7,412 bases of DNA from Lachnoclostridium sp. UBA3320 (GCA_002361175.1 DESG01000132.1:465-7876), one strand, 5' to 3'. Shown: positions 1-6,322, counted from the stretch's first letter. Notes: a model not told the origin generated them from the sequence alone. Numbers and translations: made by a program.

Positions 1-2
1 CT

Positions 3-662
3 TTATATCATCACCATATTTAATGTTGCAGACTTTGTACTCTCCTGCAGATTGGTTTCCCTGACTAACGCAAATGTAAGGAAAAAGCACAGACATCCTA
101 TAACACCAAATATCCCCATCACTACTCTAAAACCTAAGCCCTCATTTCCACGTCCAACCAATTCTACCAATGTAAGTGCTGTAGCTGAAACAATAGTTGA
201 GCCAAGAAATGCCAAAAATTTTCTCCACGTTGCAAGCACAGTACGCTCATTCATATCATCCGTAAGTGCTGGAAGAATTGATGCCAGTGGAATGTTTACT
301 ACTGTATACATAAAGGACAGAAAAATATAAGTAACATAGGCATAAGCCAGTTTTCCGCCTGGAGATATATTCGGTACACTAAATGCCAAAAATGCTGCCA
401 GTGCAAATGGAACTGCACCAAATAAAAACCACGGTCTGCTTTTTCCCCAGCGAGTACGTGTTTTATCAATGGCAAATCCTACTAGCAGGTCTGTTACACC
501 ATCAATCACCCTACATACTACAAACATTGCTGCAATTGCTGTTGCATCCAGTTTCATAATATCTGTATAAAAATACAGCAAATACAGGCTTATTACCTGC
601 CAGATTAAATTACATGCAAAATCTCCAAGTCCATAACCAAAACGCTGTTTATATTTTGACAA
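3..662 (-). CDS. GPH-family sugar:cation symporter, N-terminal half, probably broken
   Basis: This resembles glycoside-pentoside-hexuronide (MelB/XynP-type) symporters of the inner membrane, which import sugars or glycosides with Na+ or H+. Diagnostic segments are FGYGLGDFACNLIWQ at residues 8-22, the YTDIM stretch near 32-36, and RWGKSRPWFLFGAVP at about 71-85, the typical GPH loop 2-3 motif. About six hydrophobic segments are visible. The usual length is about 450 residues, but a TAA at 3-5 ends this frame after 219, following RETNLQES. A different minus-strand frame is open across the last 40 bases and reads YKVCNIKYGDDIK, which resembles the hydrophilic central loop of the family, so a frameshift near position 25 is plausible. 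The start is a TTG with no good Shine-Dalgarno upstream, and strong family similarity begins only about five residues in. The family is confident; the exact substrate cannot be read. The gene may be a pseudogene or continue in another frame outside the window. Confidence 0.8.
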   Translation of the reverse strand: MSKYKQRFGYGLGDFACNLIWQVISLYLLYFYTDIMKLDATAIAAMFVVCRVIDGVTDLLVGFAIDKTRTRWGKSRPWFLFGAVPFALAAFLAFSVPNISPGGKLAYAYVTYIFLSFMYTVVNIPLASILPALTDDMNERTVLATWRKFLAFLGSTIVSATALTLVELVGRGNEGLGFRVVMGIFGVIGCLCFFLTFALVRETNLQESTKSATLNMVMI

Positions 663-717
663 AAATAACCAGCAAAGTGTTTTTTTCAGTAAACATAACC
701 GTTACACTCCTGCTTTT
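637..717 (+). pseudogene. Upstream remnant of the AraC-regulator reading frame, without start codon
   Basis: This stretch continues the regulator frame upstream of TTG 718 without a stop, back to a TAA at 634-636. It contains no ATG, GTG, CTG, TTG or ATN codon. The last part, SVFFSKHNRYTPAFL, looks like the conserved beta-strand region that normally precedes the HxHxFFEI segment in AraC-type cupin domains. The first part overlaps the opening codons of the transporter on the other strand, so a junction probably lies between about 648 and 680. I infer a deletion of the intergenic promoter region that fused the two gene starts. Confidence 0.55.
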
Positions 718-1503
718 TTGCACAAGCATGTGTTTTTTGAAATTGTTTATATCCTTTCTGGCCGTTGTATACAGACAGTCGGATTTGACACACACCAGTT
801 CCATGAAGGTGACTTTATATTTATTTCCCCTGATACTTTTCACACAATGGAAGTCTTTGACGACAACAGCATTGTTATCAACATTCTGCTGCGGCACAGT
901 ACATTTCGTGATATGTTTGCGCCTTTAACCTATGGAAATGACCTTTTAAGCGAATTTTTCTCCAGTGGGTTATATGCCTCAAATCAGTTCCAATATATGG
1001 CTTTTCATGCTGGAAAGGACGAGGTTCTGAAAAACGAACTGCTTAAAATGTGTGAAGAATGGATGAAACCAGACAAATATACCGACCAAATTCTTGTAGG
1101 AATCCTTACAATGACATTTGCTTATCTTATGCGCCACTACTCAGATACACTTGAAACCTCTGTTTCGTATCATACAGCAATGCCTGATGATTTTCTGATT
1201 ATGAGCTATATGCAGGAAAATTTAAAAGATGTCAGTCTGGCTGATGTGGCAAAACATTTTAACTTCTCTATATCTTACTGTTCTCGCCTTATAAAGTCAT
1301 CAACAGGCGTCAGTTTCAATGATTGGAAACGGACAATGCGTTTACGGAGAGCTGAACATTTGCTTTTAAGCAGCAATTATACAATAGCCCAGATTAGTGA
1401 TTCTGTAGGATATGCCAATCCTGAATCATTTATACGGACATTTAAAAAAGAGTTCCACTTAAGTCCATCTGAATATAGAAAAAATAAAAATCGAATTTCA
1501 TAA
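718..1503 (+). CDS. AraC-family transcriptional regulator, N-terminally truncated
   Basis: This is a DNA-binding regulator, probably of the adjacent divergent sugar transporter (inferred from position). Residues 1-60 are the back half of an AraC-type cupin sensor domain (HKHVFFEIVYILSG, then GDFIFISPDTFHTM), followed by a helical linker. Residues 158-257 form the double helix-turn-helix domain: VSLADVAKHFNFSISYCSRL is the first HTH and TIAQISDSVGYANPESFIRT the second, followed by the family signature F+KEFHLSPSEYR. The start is unsatisfactory. TTG 718 is the only initiation-type codon in frame, and it has no Shine-Dalgarno. The frame is open upstream to 637 and encodes FFSKHNRYTPAF directly before HKHVFFEIVY, which matches this domain in the family. 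Relatives are commonly about 280-340 residues, so several tens of N-terminal residues appear to be lost. The sensor part may be non-functional; the DNA-binding part looks intact. The gene is followed by a strong terminator. Confidence 0.85.
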   Translation: MHKHVFFEIVYILSGRCIQTVGFDTHQFHEGDFIFISPDTFHTMEVFDDNSIVINILLRHSTFRDMFAPLTYGNDLLSEFFSSGLYASNQFQYMAFHAGKDEVLKNELLKMCEEWMKPDKYTDQILVGILTMTFAYLMRHYSDTLETSVSYHTAMPDDFLIMSYMQENLKDVSLADVAKHFNFSISYCSRLIKSSTGVSFNDWKRTMRLRRAEHLLLSSNYTIAQISDSVGYANPESFIRTFKKEFHLSPSEYRKNKNRIS

Positions 1504-1513
1504 TATACTAGAA

Positions 1514-1560
1514 AAACGGATTGTTCAAGTTTTTTACTTGTACAATCCGTTTATTTTTTG
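1514..1560 (+). terminator. Rho-independent terminator of the AraC gene, probably bidirectional
   Basis: The inverted repeat AAACGGATTGTTCAAGT (1514-1530) pairs with ACTTGTACAATCCGTTT (1536-1552) around a TTTTT loop: 17 positions with one mismatch. A T-rich tail (TTATTTTTTG) follows on the plus strand. On the minus strand the stem is followed by a run of five T residues, so it can also end transcription of the small gene whose stop is at 1614. Confidence 0.85.
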
Positions 1561-1613
1561 ATTCTGTTATTTGTTTAATATAGTTGTTTCCTCTCATTTG
1601 TGATACCCGCTTC

Positions 1614-1805
1614 CTAGCGCATATTCAATGAGCGTAATGTCTCTGCATCAGGTATTCTTCCAGAAGCTGCATAAAGTCCAGATATTATTATAGCTTGGTT
1701 TTCAACCAAATAATTAACAATCCTGCTTTTCAGCGTGTTTTCTTTCTTAGTGTTCTCTTTCTTATTGCTTACTACAATATTGTCTTTTAAAGTTATTGTA
1801 CTCAT
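1614..1805 (-). CDS. Small protein of unknown function, 63 residues
   Basis: I do not recognise this family. It is likely to be a real gene because its ATG is preceded by GGAGG at 1813-1817 with 7-nt spacing, the best ribosome binding site in this half of the window, and a terminator usable on this strand follows its stop. The protein has a polar, Lys/Asn-rich N-terminal third (VSNKKENTKKENTLKSR), a hydrophobic helix-like centre (IVNYLVENQAIIISGLYAA) and a short C-terminal tail (SGRIPDAETLRSLNMR). There is no signal peptide or cysteine. The centre is moderately hydrophobic and interrupted by charge, so a full membrane span is uncertain. It is monocistronic, with about 150 bases of upstream DNA holding dyad elements. 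Possibilities include a small regulatory protein or a peptide precursor; nothing in the sequence decides between them. Confidence 0.65.
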   Translation of the reverse strand: MSTITLKDNIVVSNKKENTKKENTLKSRIVNYLVENQAIIISGLYAASGRIPDAETLRSLNMR

Positions 1806-1955
1806 AATCTTACCTCCAAATTAAATTGTTTTATATCTTTGTTACGAGTACAATAATACAATTTTTTCTTTTGTCATAAAAGGCATCTTTTTGACCAAAT
1901 TTAAGTCGATATTGACGTAAAATGTAAAAAGCTGATAAGGCTAATTATAAAATAA
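1806..1955. other. Intergenic region with two imperfect dyads
   Basis: This gap holds the leader of the 63-residue gene and the end of the redox operon. Two dyads are visible. GTCATAAAAG (1873-1882) pairs with CTTTTTGAC (1887-1895) around GCAT with one bulge. The 20-bp element 1901-1920 (TTAAGTCGATATTGACGTAA) is symmetric at 8 of 10 paired positions. No convincing -35/-10 pair or T-tailed terminator for the operon was found; the best -10-like string is TATAAA about 20-30 bases upstream of the GGAGG, without a matching -35. Confidence 0.4.
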
Positions 1956-3380
1956 TCAAGAAGCTGCATCTACCAGCGTTTCCAGCATTTCATATGTGAC
2001 ACTTCCAACTTGGTTGTAAGTAACAACACCATCTTTGTCTAGTATAATCGTCTGGGGCAGCATTGTAGAGCCTCCAAGAGATGCAATAGTCTTTCCGTCT
2101 TCATCAACAGCAAATGGAAATGTATAACTATATCCTGACAGATACTCTTGTACATCGTCCGTGACTAGGTCAGAATGGATTGCTAGTACCACTACATCGT
2201 CTGGATGAGCCCTATGCAGCTTTTCAAAATATGGAAGCTCATTTACGCAAGGCGTACACCACGTTGCCCACAAATTCAGGACAACAACCTTGCCCCTATA
2301 CTCTTTCAAATGAAAACTTTTGCCATCAACAGTGGCAAGTGTAAAATCAACTGCCTGCTGCCCTTTTTCATGACCATAACTTGTATTAGCTGGTACTGCT
2401 GGCTCTTTCTGCATTGGCAAAAAGTTGCTAAATACCAGTGCTACACAAAGAAGTGCTGCCATAATACTTGCAGCTATTGTTTTTTCTCGCTTTGTAATTC
2501 TTTTTATTTTTTCAGTATTTTCCTTTGCTTCTTCTCCTCCCATAATTACATACTTTCCAGCCTGAAAGGTAATAGCATTATGGTTACATTCATTAATACA
2601 CTTTCCGCACTGGATGCACTCATGGTCTCCAGCCATTTTTGTGTCCATTGAACATGAAGCAGTACACTGCCCACAATTTGTACATTTGTCCTGATTTACA
2701 CATATACCAATAAGCGAAAAGCGATTAAACAGACTGTAAATAGCACCCAATGGACAGAGAAAACGACAGAATACACGATAAATAAACACACTCATACATA
2801 AAAGTAAAATAAGTATTATCCATTTTTTTGTGAACAAAGCTCCAAGCATAGGAAACTTATCAGCGTTTGTTGGATGAGCCAAAAGCTGCACTGCACCTCC
2901 AAGTGTTCCTGCCGGACAAATATATTTGCAAAAAGCAGGCAATGGTAGTTTCTGAATGCTATACCATAGAGGAATGGCAATGACAAATATAATAAGAATA
3001 ATATACTTTAAATATGAAAATACATGGGTTATCCTGTTTTTTACAAGTTTGGGAGTTGGTATTTTATAAACAAGCTCCTGCACAAGACCAGCTGGACAAA
3101 GCCAACCACAGATAGTACGTCCAAAAGTAACAGCAAAAACCAGCAGTATGCCAAGGACATAATATGGCGCTCTGTTTCCACTGGATGCGAGTGCATTTTG
3201 CAATGCTCCAAGCGGACACGCACCTATTGCCCCTGGGCATGAGTAACAGTTTAGCCCAGGAACACATATTGCCTTAATGTCGCCTGTATAAATATCACCT
3301 TCAATATATCCTTTTAAATGAGCATTGTATAAAAGAGCCGCATAGAGCTGGATAAGCTTTCGATTTTTTTCCTTTTTCAT
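1956..3380 (-). CDS. NapH-like membrane [4Fe-4S] protein fused to a TlpA-type thioredoxin domain
   Basis: This is a predicted membrane electron-transfer protein. The N-terminal two-thirds are NapH/CcoG-like: CYSCPGAIGACPLG (C45, C48, C55), CGWLCP (C91, C95), CKYICP (C151, C155) and CRFLCP (C205, C209), with TM segments near 73-90, 123-142 and 186-202. Two ferredoxin-type clusters follow, CTNCGQCTASC (233-243) and CIQCGKCINEC (255-265). A further TM (about 302-321) leads to a thioredoxin fold at 340-474 with redox motif WCTPC (C375, C378) and cis-Pro P442 in MLPQT. If the clusters are cytoplasmic, as in NapH, the extra TM places the TlpA domain outside. One polypeptide could then carry electrons from cytoplasmic ferredoxin-like donors to external disulfides (inference). 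It is the last gene of the operon; its GGGGG ribosome site overlaps the TAG of the gene before it, with a 9-base gap. Domain calls are firm; the physiological substrate is unknown. Confidence 0.9.
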   Translation of the reverse strand: MKKEKNRKLIQLYAALLYNAHLKGYIEGDIYTGDIKAICVPGLNCYSCPGAIGACPLGALQNALASSGNRAPYYVLGILLVFAVTFGRTICGWLCPAGLVQELVYKIPTPKLVKNRITHVFSYLKYIILIIFVIAIPLWYSIQKLPLPAFCKYICPAGTLGGAVQLLAHPTNADKFPMLGALFTKKWIILILLLCMSVFIYRVFCRFLCPLGAIYSLFNRFSLIGICVNQDKCTNCGQCTASCSMDTKMAGDHECIQCGKCINECNHNAITFQAGKYVIMGGEEAKENTEKIKRITKREKTIAASIMAALLCVALVFSNFLPMQKEPAVPANTSYGHEKGQQAVDFTLATVDGKSFHLKEYRGKVVVLNLWATWCTPCVNELPYFEKLHRAHPDDVVVLAIHSDLVTDDVQEYLSGYSYTFPFAVDEDGKTIASLGGSTMLPQTIILDKDGVVTYNQVGSVTYEMLETLVDAAS

Positions 3381-3389
3381 ATGTGCCCC

Positions 3390-3824
3390 CTAACCAAGTC
3401 CAATACATTCTGTACAGATGTTAGCTGCCTTAATTAATACATCTTTAAGACCTCCATTATAGATACCAACAATAATTAATATAAGTCCTGCCAGATAGAT
3501 GAGTATATATATTTTTGCTGAAAGATGTTTCTTTTTGCCTACTGCCTGTTGTGGAATACGCTTTCTTTTTGAAGATTTCTTTAGTACCTGGTTATTTTCT
3601 GGTATATGCCATATAACAGCAAGCAAAACCAGAACTAACAGTAATACTAGCAGAGGCAGAAAATGTCCTAGCCCATTTTTGGCAATTTCTCTGCTGTAAA
3701 TAGCTCCATCTGTCCCATGAAAATAAATTATCAAGGTTTCTATAATTAACCCAGCACATAGCGTAATAACCAGAAAAGCTATGATAACTGGCAATTTCTT
3801 TTTTAATATACTAATAAATTTCAT
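3390..3824 (-). CDS. Three-TM protein with CD1871A-like C-terminal CXXC tail
   Basis: The last 30 or so residues, GIYNGGLKDVLIKAANICTECIGLG, match the pattern I know from the short clostridial CD1871A family of CXXC-motif proteins: one TM, then G-[IVL]-x-x-G, a KAxxIC helix and CxECIGLG at the extreme C-terminus (C137, C140). Those proteins are usually only about 45 residues. Here the tail follows a TM at 103-121, a basic linker (SSKRKRIPQQAVGKKKH, 84-100) and an N-terminal module with two more TMs (12-34 and 54-72). The gene starts 4 bases after the tlpA-like gene, and its AAAGGA site (3833-3838) lies inside that gene's end, so the two are probably translationally coupled. Placed between two TlpA proteins, the CTEC pair may act as a membrane-proximal thiol relay (inference). 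The biochemical role of the family is not established to my knowledge. Confidence 0.8.
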   Translation of the reverse strand: MKFISILKKKLPVIIAFLVITLCAGLIIETLIIYFHGTDGAIYSREIAKNGLGHFLPLLVLLLVLVLLAVIWHIPENNQVLKKSSKRKRIPQQAVGKKKHLSAKIYILIYLAGLILIIVGIYNGGLKDVLIKAANICTECIGLG

Positions 3825-3828
3825 AAAT

Positions 3829-4716
3829 TTAATCCTTTGTCACTGTCACAGCCAGTTCTTCGCCGTTTTCTTTTGCTGTGTATTCCTGCGAGGTATCATA
3901 ATCGTATCCATCTGGGACTTTTACAATCTGTATATGATATGGATATGCTGCGCCAGAATATTGTGCAATTCCATTTTCATCAGATACAACAGTTGCACAG
4001 GAAGATTCATCACAAAAATTAACAACACACCCTTGCACAGCTTCTTTATTCTGGTCTGTAATTTTCACTGTATATGTGGCATCTTTTAATGCACTACTAC
4101 TAGTATAATCATCTCCTATTACAGAATCAAAAAGGGTTGTAAATGCTTCTGCAGATGATTCTGACCCTACACTATAATGAACAATGATTCCGAAACGGTC
4201 AATCAGTAAAGTAGCTGGGATAGCGTCTTCTGCATAGATTTGACTAAGCCCTGTTTCAGCGTCATTGGCTATTAAAAAATCCAGTCCATGCTCTTTTGCA
4301 TATTCTTTTAATACATCATCTGTATCTGAGGGCTCTATGGAAAGAGCAATAACATCTACTTTATCCTTATATTTTTCATAGGCTTCCTGCATATATGGCA
4401 TTTCTAATTCACAGGGATAACACCACGTTGCCCAGAAATTAACCATTACAGCCTTTTTTTCTTTAAGTGAATCAGATAATGAAAAAGTTTCTCCTTGGAT
4501 TGTTGTTACAGAAAAATCTGGCATTGTTTTTCCAACAAATTTGCTTGCATCATCTGTATCTTCTGCATTTTCTGATGGTAACTGTATGTCAGAGGGTTGT
4601 ATGGTATTTGATGTACTTTTTTTGTCTTCTTGCATATCCTGTCCACTGTTTCCACACGAAGTCAGCGATACAGCCATAAAACATACCATAATCATAATTA
4701 ACAATTTTTTTTTCAT
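3829..4716 (-). CDS. TlpA-like thioredoxin lipoprotein with C-terminal Cys-containing Cna-B-like domain
   Basis: This is a predicted extracytoplasmic thiol-disulfide oxidoreductase anchored to the membrane. A lipoprotein signal peptide ends in lipobox LTSC (C21), followed by an acidic Ser/Asp-rich linker to about 57. The TlpA/AhpC-TSA-type domain spans about 60-200: GKTMPDFSVTTIQGE, redox motif WCYPC (C99, C102) in VNFWATWCYPCELEMPY, and cis-Pro P167 in AIPATLLID. Residues 210-295 form a beta-rich, prealbumin/Cna-B-like domain with KEAVQGCVVNFCDESSCATV, contributing C230, C235 and C240, and a KVPDGYDYD strand typical of these folds. Length is well above the roughly 180-residue TlpA norm because of this extra domain. 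The start is supported by AAGGAAG (4723-4729) 6 bases upstream of the ATG. It is the first gene of the operon, behind an extended -10 promoter. The enzyme class is confident; the client proteins are unknown. Confidence 0.9.
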   Translation of the reverse strand: MKKKLLIMIMVCFMAVSLTSCGNSGQDMQEDKKSTSNTIQPSDIQLPSENAEDTDDASKFVGKTMPDFSVTTIQGETFSLSDSLKEKKAVMVNFWATWCYPCELEMPYMQEAYEKYKDKVDVIALSIEPSDTDDVLKEYAKEHGLDFLIANDAETGLSQIYAEDAIPATLLIDRFGIIVHYSVGSESSAEAFTTLFDSVIGDDYTSSSALKDATYTVKITDQNKEAVQGCVVNFCDESSCATVVSDENGIAQYSGAAYPYHIQIVKVPDGYDYDTSQEYTAKENGEELAVTVTKD

Positions 4717-4750
4717 TTTAAGCTTCCTTTTTTATATTATTTTAATCTAC

Positions 4751-4759
4751 ATTATAGCA
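4751..4759 (-). promoter_or_regulatory. Extended -10 promoter of the redox operon
   Basis: On the minus strand the sequence reads TGC-TATAAT, a consensus -10 with the TGn extension, about 35 bases upstream of the tlpA-like ATG. No good -35 lies 16-18 bases further up, which fits an extended -10 promoter. It sits between the preceding terminator and the first operon gene. Confidence 0.6.
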
Positions 4760-4792
4760 CTTTATTGCTTGTTATACTATACTATTTTGCAG

Positions 4793-4820
4793 AAAAAAAG
4801 GACGGCATTAGCCATCCTTT
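4793..4820 (-). terminator. Rho-independent terminator after the PPC-domain gene
   Basis: On the minus strand AAAGGATGGC, loop TAAT, GCCGTCCTTT forms a 10-bp stem with one G-U pair, directly followed by a run of T (seven in total, counting those in the stem end). It begins 18 bases after the stop of the gene ending at 4839 and separates that operon from the redox operon. Confidence 0.88.
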
Positions 4821-4838
4821 AAATATTCTTAACCTTCC

Positions 4839-5258
4839 TCAAAATTCAAAAAGATTTAGACCTATTTCTTCACTATACTTTCTTCCAGTATTTCCATTGA
4901 TAATGTGGATTACAATTTCTGCGGTTGCACTCACTATAGCACGGTTTAGATGCCCGCCAAATACATTGCCTTTTAAATCTCCTGCACTTAAATGTACATG
5001 TAAGTAAGGCTCTTTTTCCTTTCTAGTAAGTGTTCCTGTTAAAGAAACAATTTCAAATGCCCCTGAAAAACTGTTTGAATGATATTCTTTATTTACAGTG
5101 TCAAAAACGCCTGTTGTAAAATTATTGATAGCGCCAAGACCACTTATCTGTGCAAGCATTATATTCTCTTTTTCTGCTACATAAAGCAGTTTTTCACATA
5201 TTTCTTCAGCAGGGTCTAACCGCATTATAATTGTATTATCATAACGTTTATATTCCAT
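4839..5258 (-). CDS. PPC/DUF296 domain protein
   Basis: This is a single-domain protein of the PPC (plants and prokaryotes conserved, DUF296) family, which in plants is coupled to AT-hook DNA-binding proteins. Bacterial stand-alone members are about 130-150 residues, matching the 139 here. Characteristic features are MRLDPAEEICEKLLYVAEKE near the N-terminus, ISGLGAINNFTTGVFD at 38-53, then FEIVSLTGTLTR, the paired histidines of YLHVHLSAGD (H87, H89), GNVFGGHL (H103), and ATAEIVI. The three histidines lie where bacterial members carry a conserved, possibly metal-binding, cluster. There is no AT-hook, so DNA binding is not shown. A GGAG at 5269-5272 precedes the ATG by 10 bases. It is 36 bases downstream of the ArAE-like gene on the same strand, and the pair is probably one transcript ending at the terminator at 4793-4820. 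The role is unknown. Confidence 0.88.
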   Translation of the reverse strand: MEYKRYDNTIIMRLDPAEEICEKLLYVAEKENIMLAQISGLGAINNFTTGVFDTVNKEYHSNSFSGAFEIVSLTGTLTRKEKEPYLHVHLSAGDLKGNVFGGHLNRAIVSATAEIVIHIINGNTGRKYSEEIGLNLFEF

Positions 5259-5294
5259 CTTTTAACATCTCCAATCTGTTAGTTATAACTTATT

Positions 5295-6317
5295 TTAATG
5301 ATTTTTTGCACCATTCCAATACTTCTTTAACTGGTTTTCATCTAAACACTGTACAAAACGAAATTTATAAGTTAAAAATTCTTCGAGATCCATTAAAATA
5401 TGATACAAAATAGCTCTTCCCTCAAATTCTGTCCTTGTCTTTGGCATCTCTTCTTTTGTCATGCTTTCAAAAATATCATTTAACCTGCTCATCTGCTTTG
5501 ATGGTTCATTAAGCTCAATTACATAGTCAGCTAAATACAACATATAATCAGCTATTATTTTAGCTTGTTCTGGCATATTTTGTATTTTCTTCATCTCAAA
5601 ATATAAATCATGCAATATGCGACATTGCCCTTGTCTCATTTCAAAATAGTCTATATAATATCCTGGGTGTGACTGAAACGTATTTTCTTGAAATTCATAC
5701 GCATCCTTCACAAAACTATGCATCTCGTTTTCAAGTTTACATATTTCATCTAAAGCTTCTTCTCCAGGTTTTCCATCTGATAAATAAACAGACAGAATAC
5801 GCAGAACTCTCTGTAATTTGTTTTCTGTATAGCGCATATCTGCAATAATGTCTTTTTCCCTGTTGTGATTGTCATGGAATAAATTCAGTATTAAAGCAAT
5901 ACTTATTCCTATAACTACAAGCATAAATTCATTCCATATAGATTCATATGTAAAATTATGACTTGTCAACAGATGTGCCCCAATTACTGAATTGACAGAT
6001 ATAACAGCACGCCAACCCATAATTTCAGCTAAAAAAACTATAATAAAAATAAATGCCCCATAACAAAACCATATGCTGTTTATATGTGCAAATATTATCC
6101 ATGCAGCAATCACCGAAACTACAAACGTTATAAGCCTAAATACTGAAAGTTTGACTGTTTCCCATTTAGTAGCAAGAAGAGTAAGCAATGTAATTGTGCC
6201 AGCTGAAATGGCATACTCAAGCTGCAATTCCTGTGCAATGCAAATTGCTGTACTACTGCCTGCCGCAATCTTAACAGAGAGCAGCAGAATTTTTTTTAAC
6301 TGTTTCCAATTTTTCAT
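5295..6317 (-). CDS. Aromatic acid exporter family (ArAE_1/FUSC-like) membrane protein
   Basis: The N-terminal half holds about six hydrophobic segments (residues about 10-30, 36-50, 60-80, 82-98, 100-118 and 131-148), with motifs such as AAGSSTAICIAQELQLEYAI and EIMGWRAVISVNSVIGAHLL. The C-terminal half (150-340) is a charged, helical cytoplasmic domain. This layout and length match bacterial ArAE_1 plus ArAE_1_C proteins, which are predicted to export aromatic acids or related compounds; no substrate can be assigned. I chose ATG 6315-6317, giving 340 residues, because GTGGAG at 6323-6328 sits at proper spacing. The longer frame opens with TTG 6353 inside a hairpin and has no ribosome site. 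A PPC-domain gene follows closely. Confidence 0.85.
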   Translation of the reverse strand: MKNWKQLKKILLLSVKIAAGSSTAICIAQELQLEYAISAGTITLLTLLATKWETVKLSVFRLITFVVSVIAAWIIFAHINSIWFCYGAFIFIIVFLAEIMGWRAVISVNSVIGAHLLTSHNFTYESIWNEFMLVVIGISIALILNLFHDNHNREKDIIADMRYTENKLQRVLRILSVYLSDGKPGEEALDEICKLENEMHSFVKDAYEFQENTFQSHPGYYIDYFEMRQGQCRILHDLYFEMKKIQNMPEQAKIIADYMLYLADYVIELNEPSKQMSRLNDIFESMTKEEMPKTRTEFEGRAILYHILMDLEEFLTYKFRFVQCLDENQLKKYWNGAKNH

Positions 6318-6322
6318 ATACT

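Noticed and set aside
614..928. Plus-strand ATG frame of 104 residues across the transporter/regulator junction
   Set aside because: It overlaps the start of both real genes, has no ribosome site and its translation resembles no protein; the AraC frame carries the recognisable motifs.
1921..1955. Possible terminator after the redox operon (AGCCTTATCAGCTTTTT on the minus strand)
   Set aside because: The pairing is only about three base pairs despite the T-run, too weak to call.
2205..2651. Plus-strand 148-residue open frame inside the FeS/TlpA fusion gene
   Set aside because: It is antisense to a gene with strong conserved motifs, is Cys/Phe-rich low-quality sequence and has no ribosome site.
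3041..3267. Small open frames on both strands within the NapH-like region
   Set aside because: They are shadows of a confidently identified coding sequence and lack their own start signals.
1956..4716. The two TlpA domains as a recent tandem duplication
   Set aside because: They differ in redox motif (WCTPC versus WCYPC), length and attached domains, with only family-level similarity, so they are not a recent repeat.
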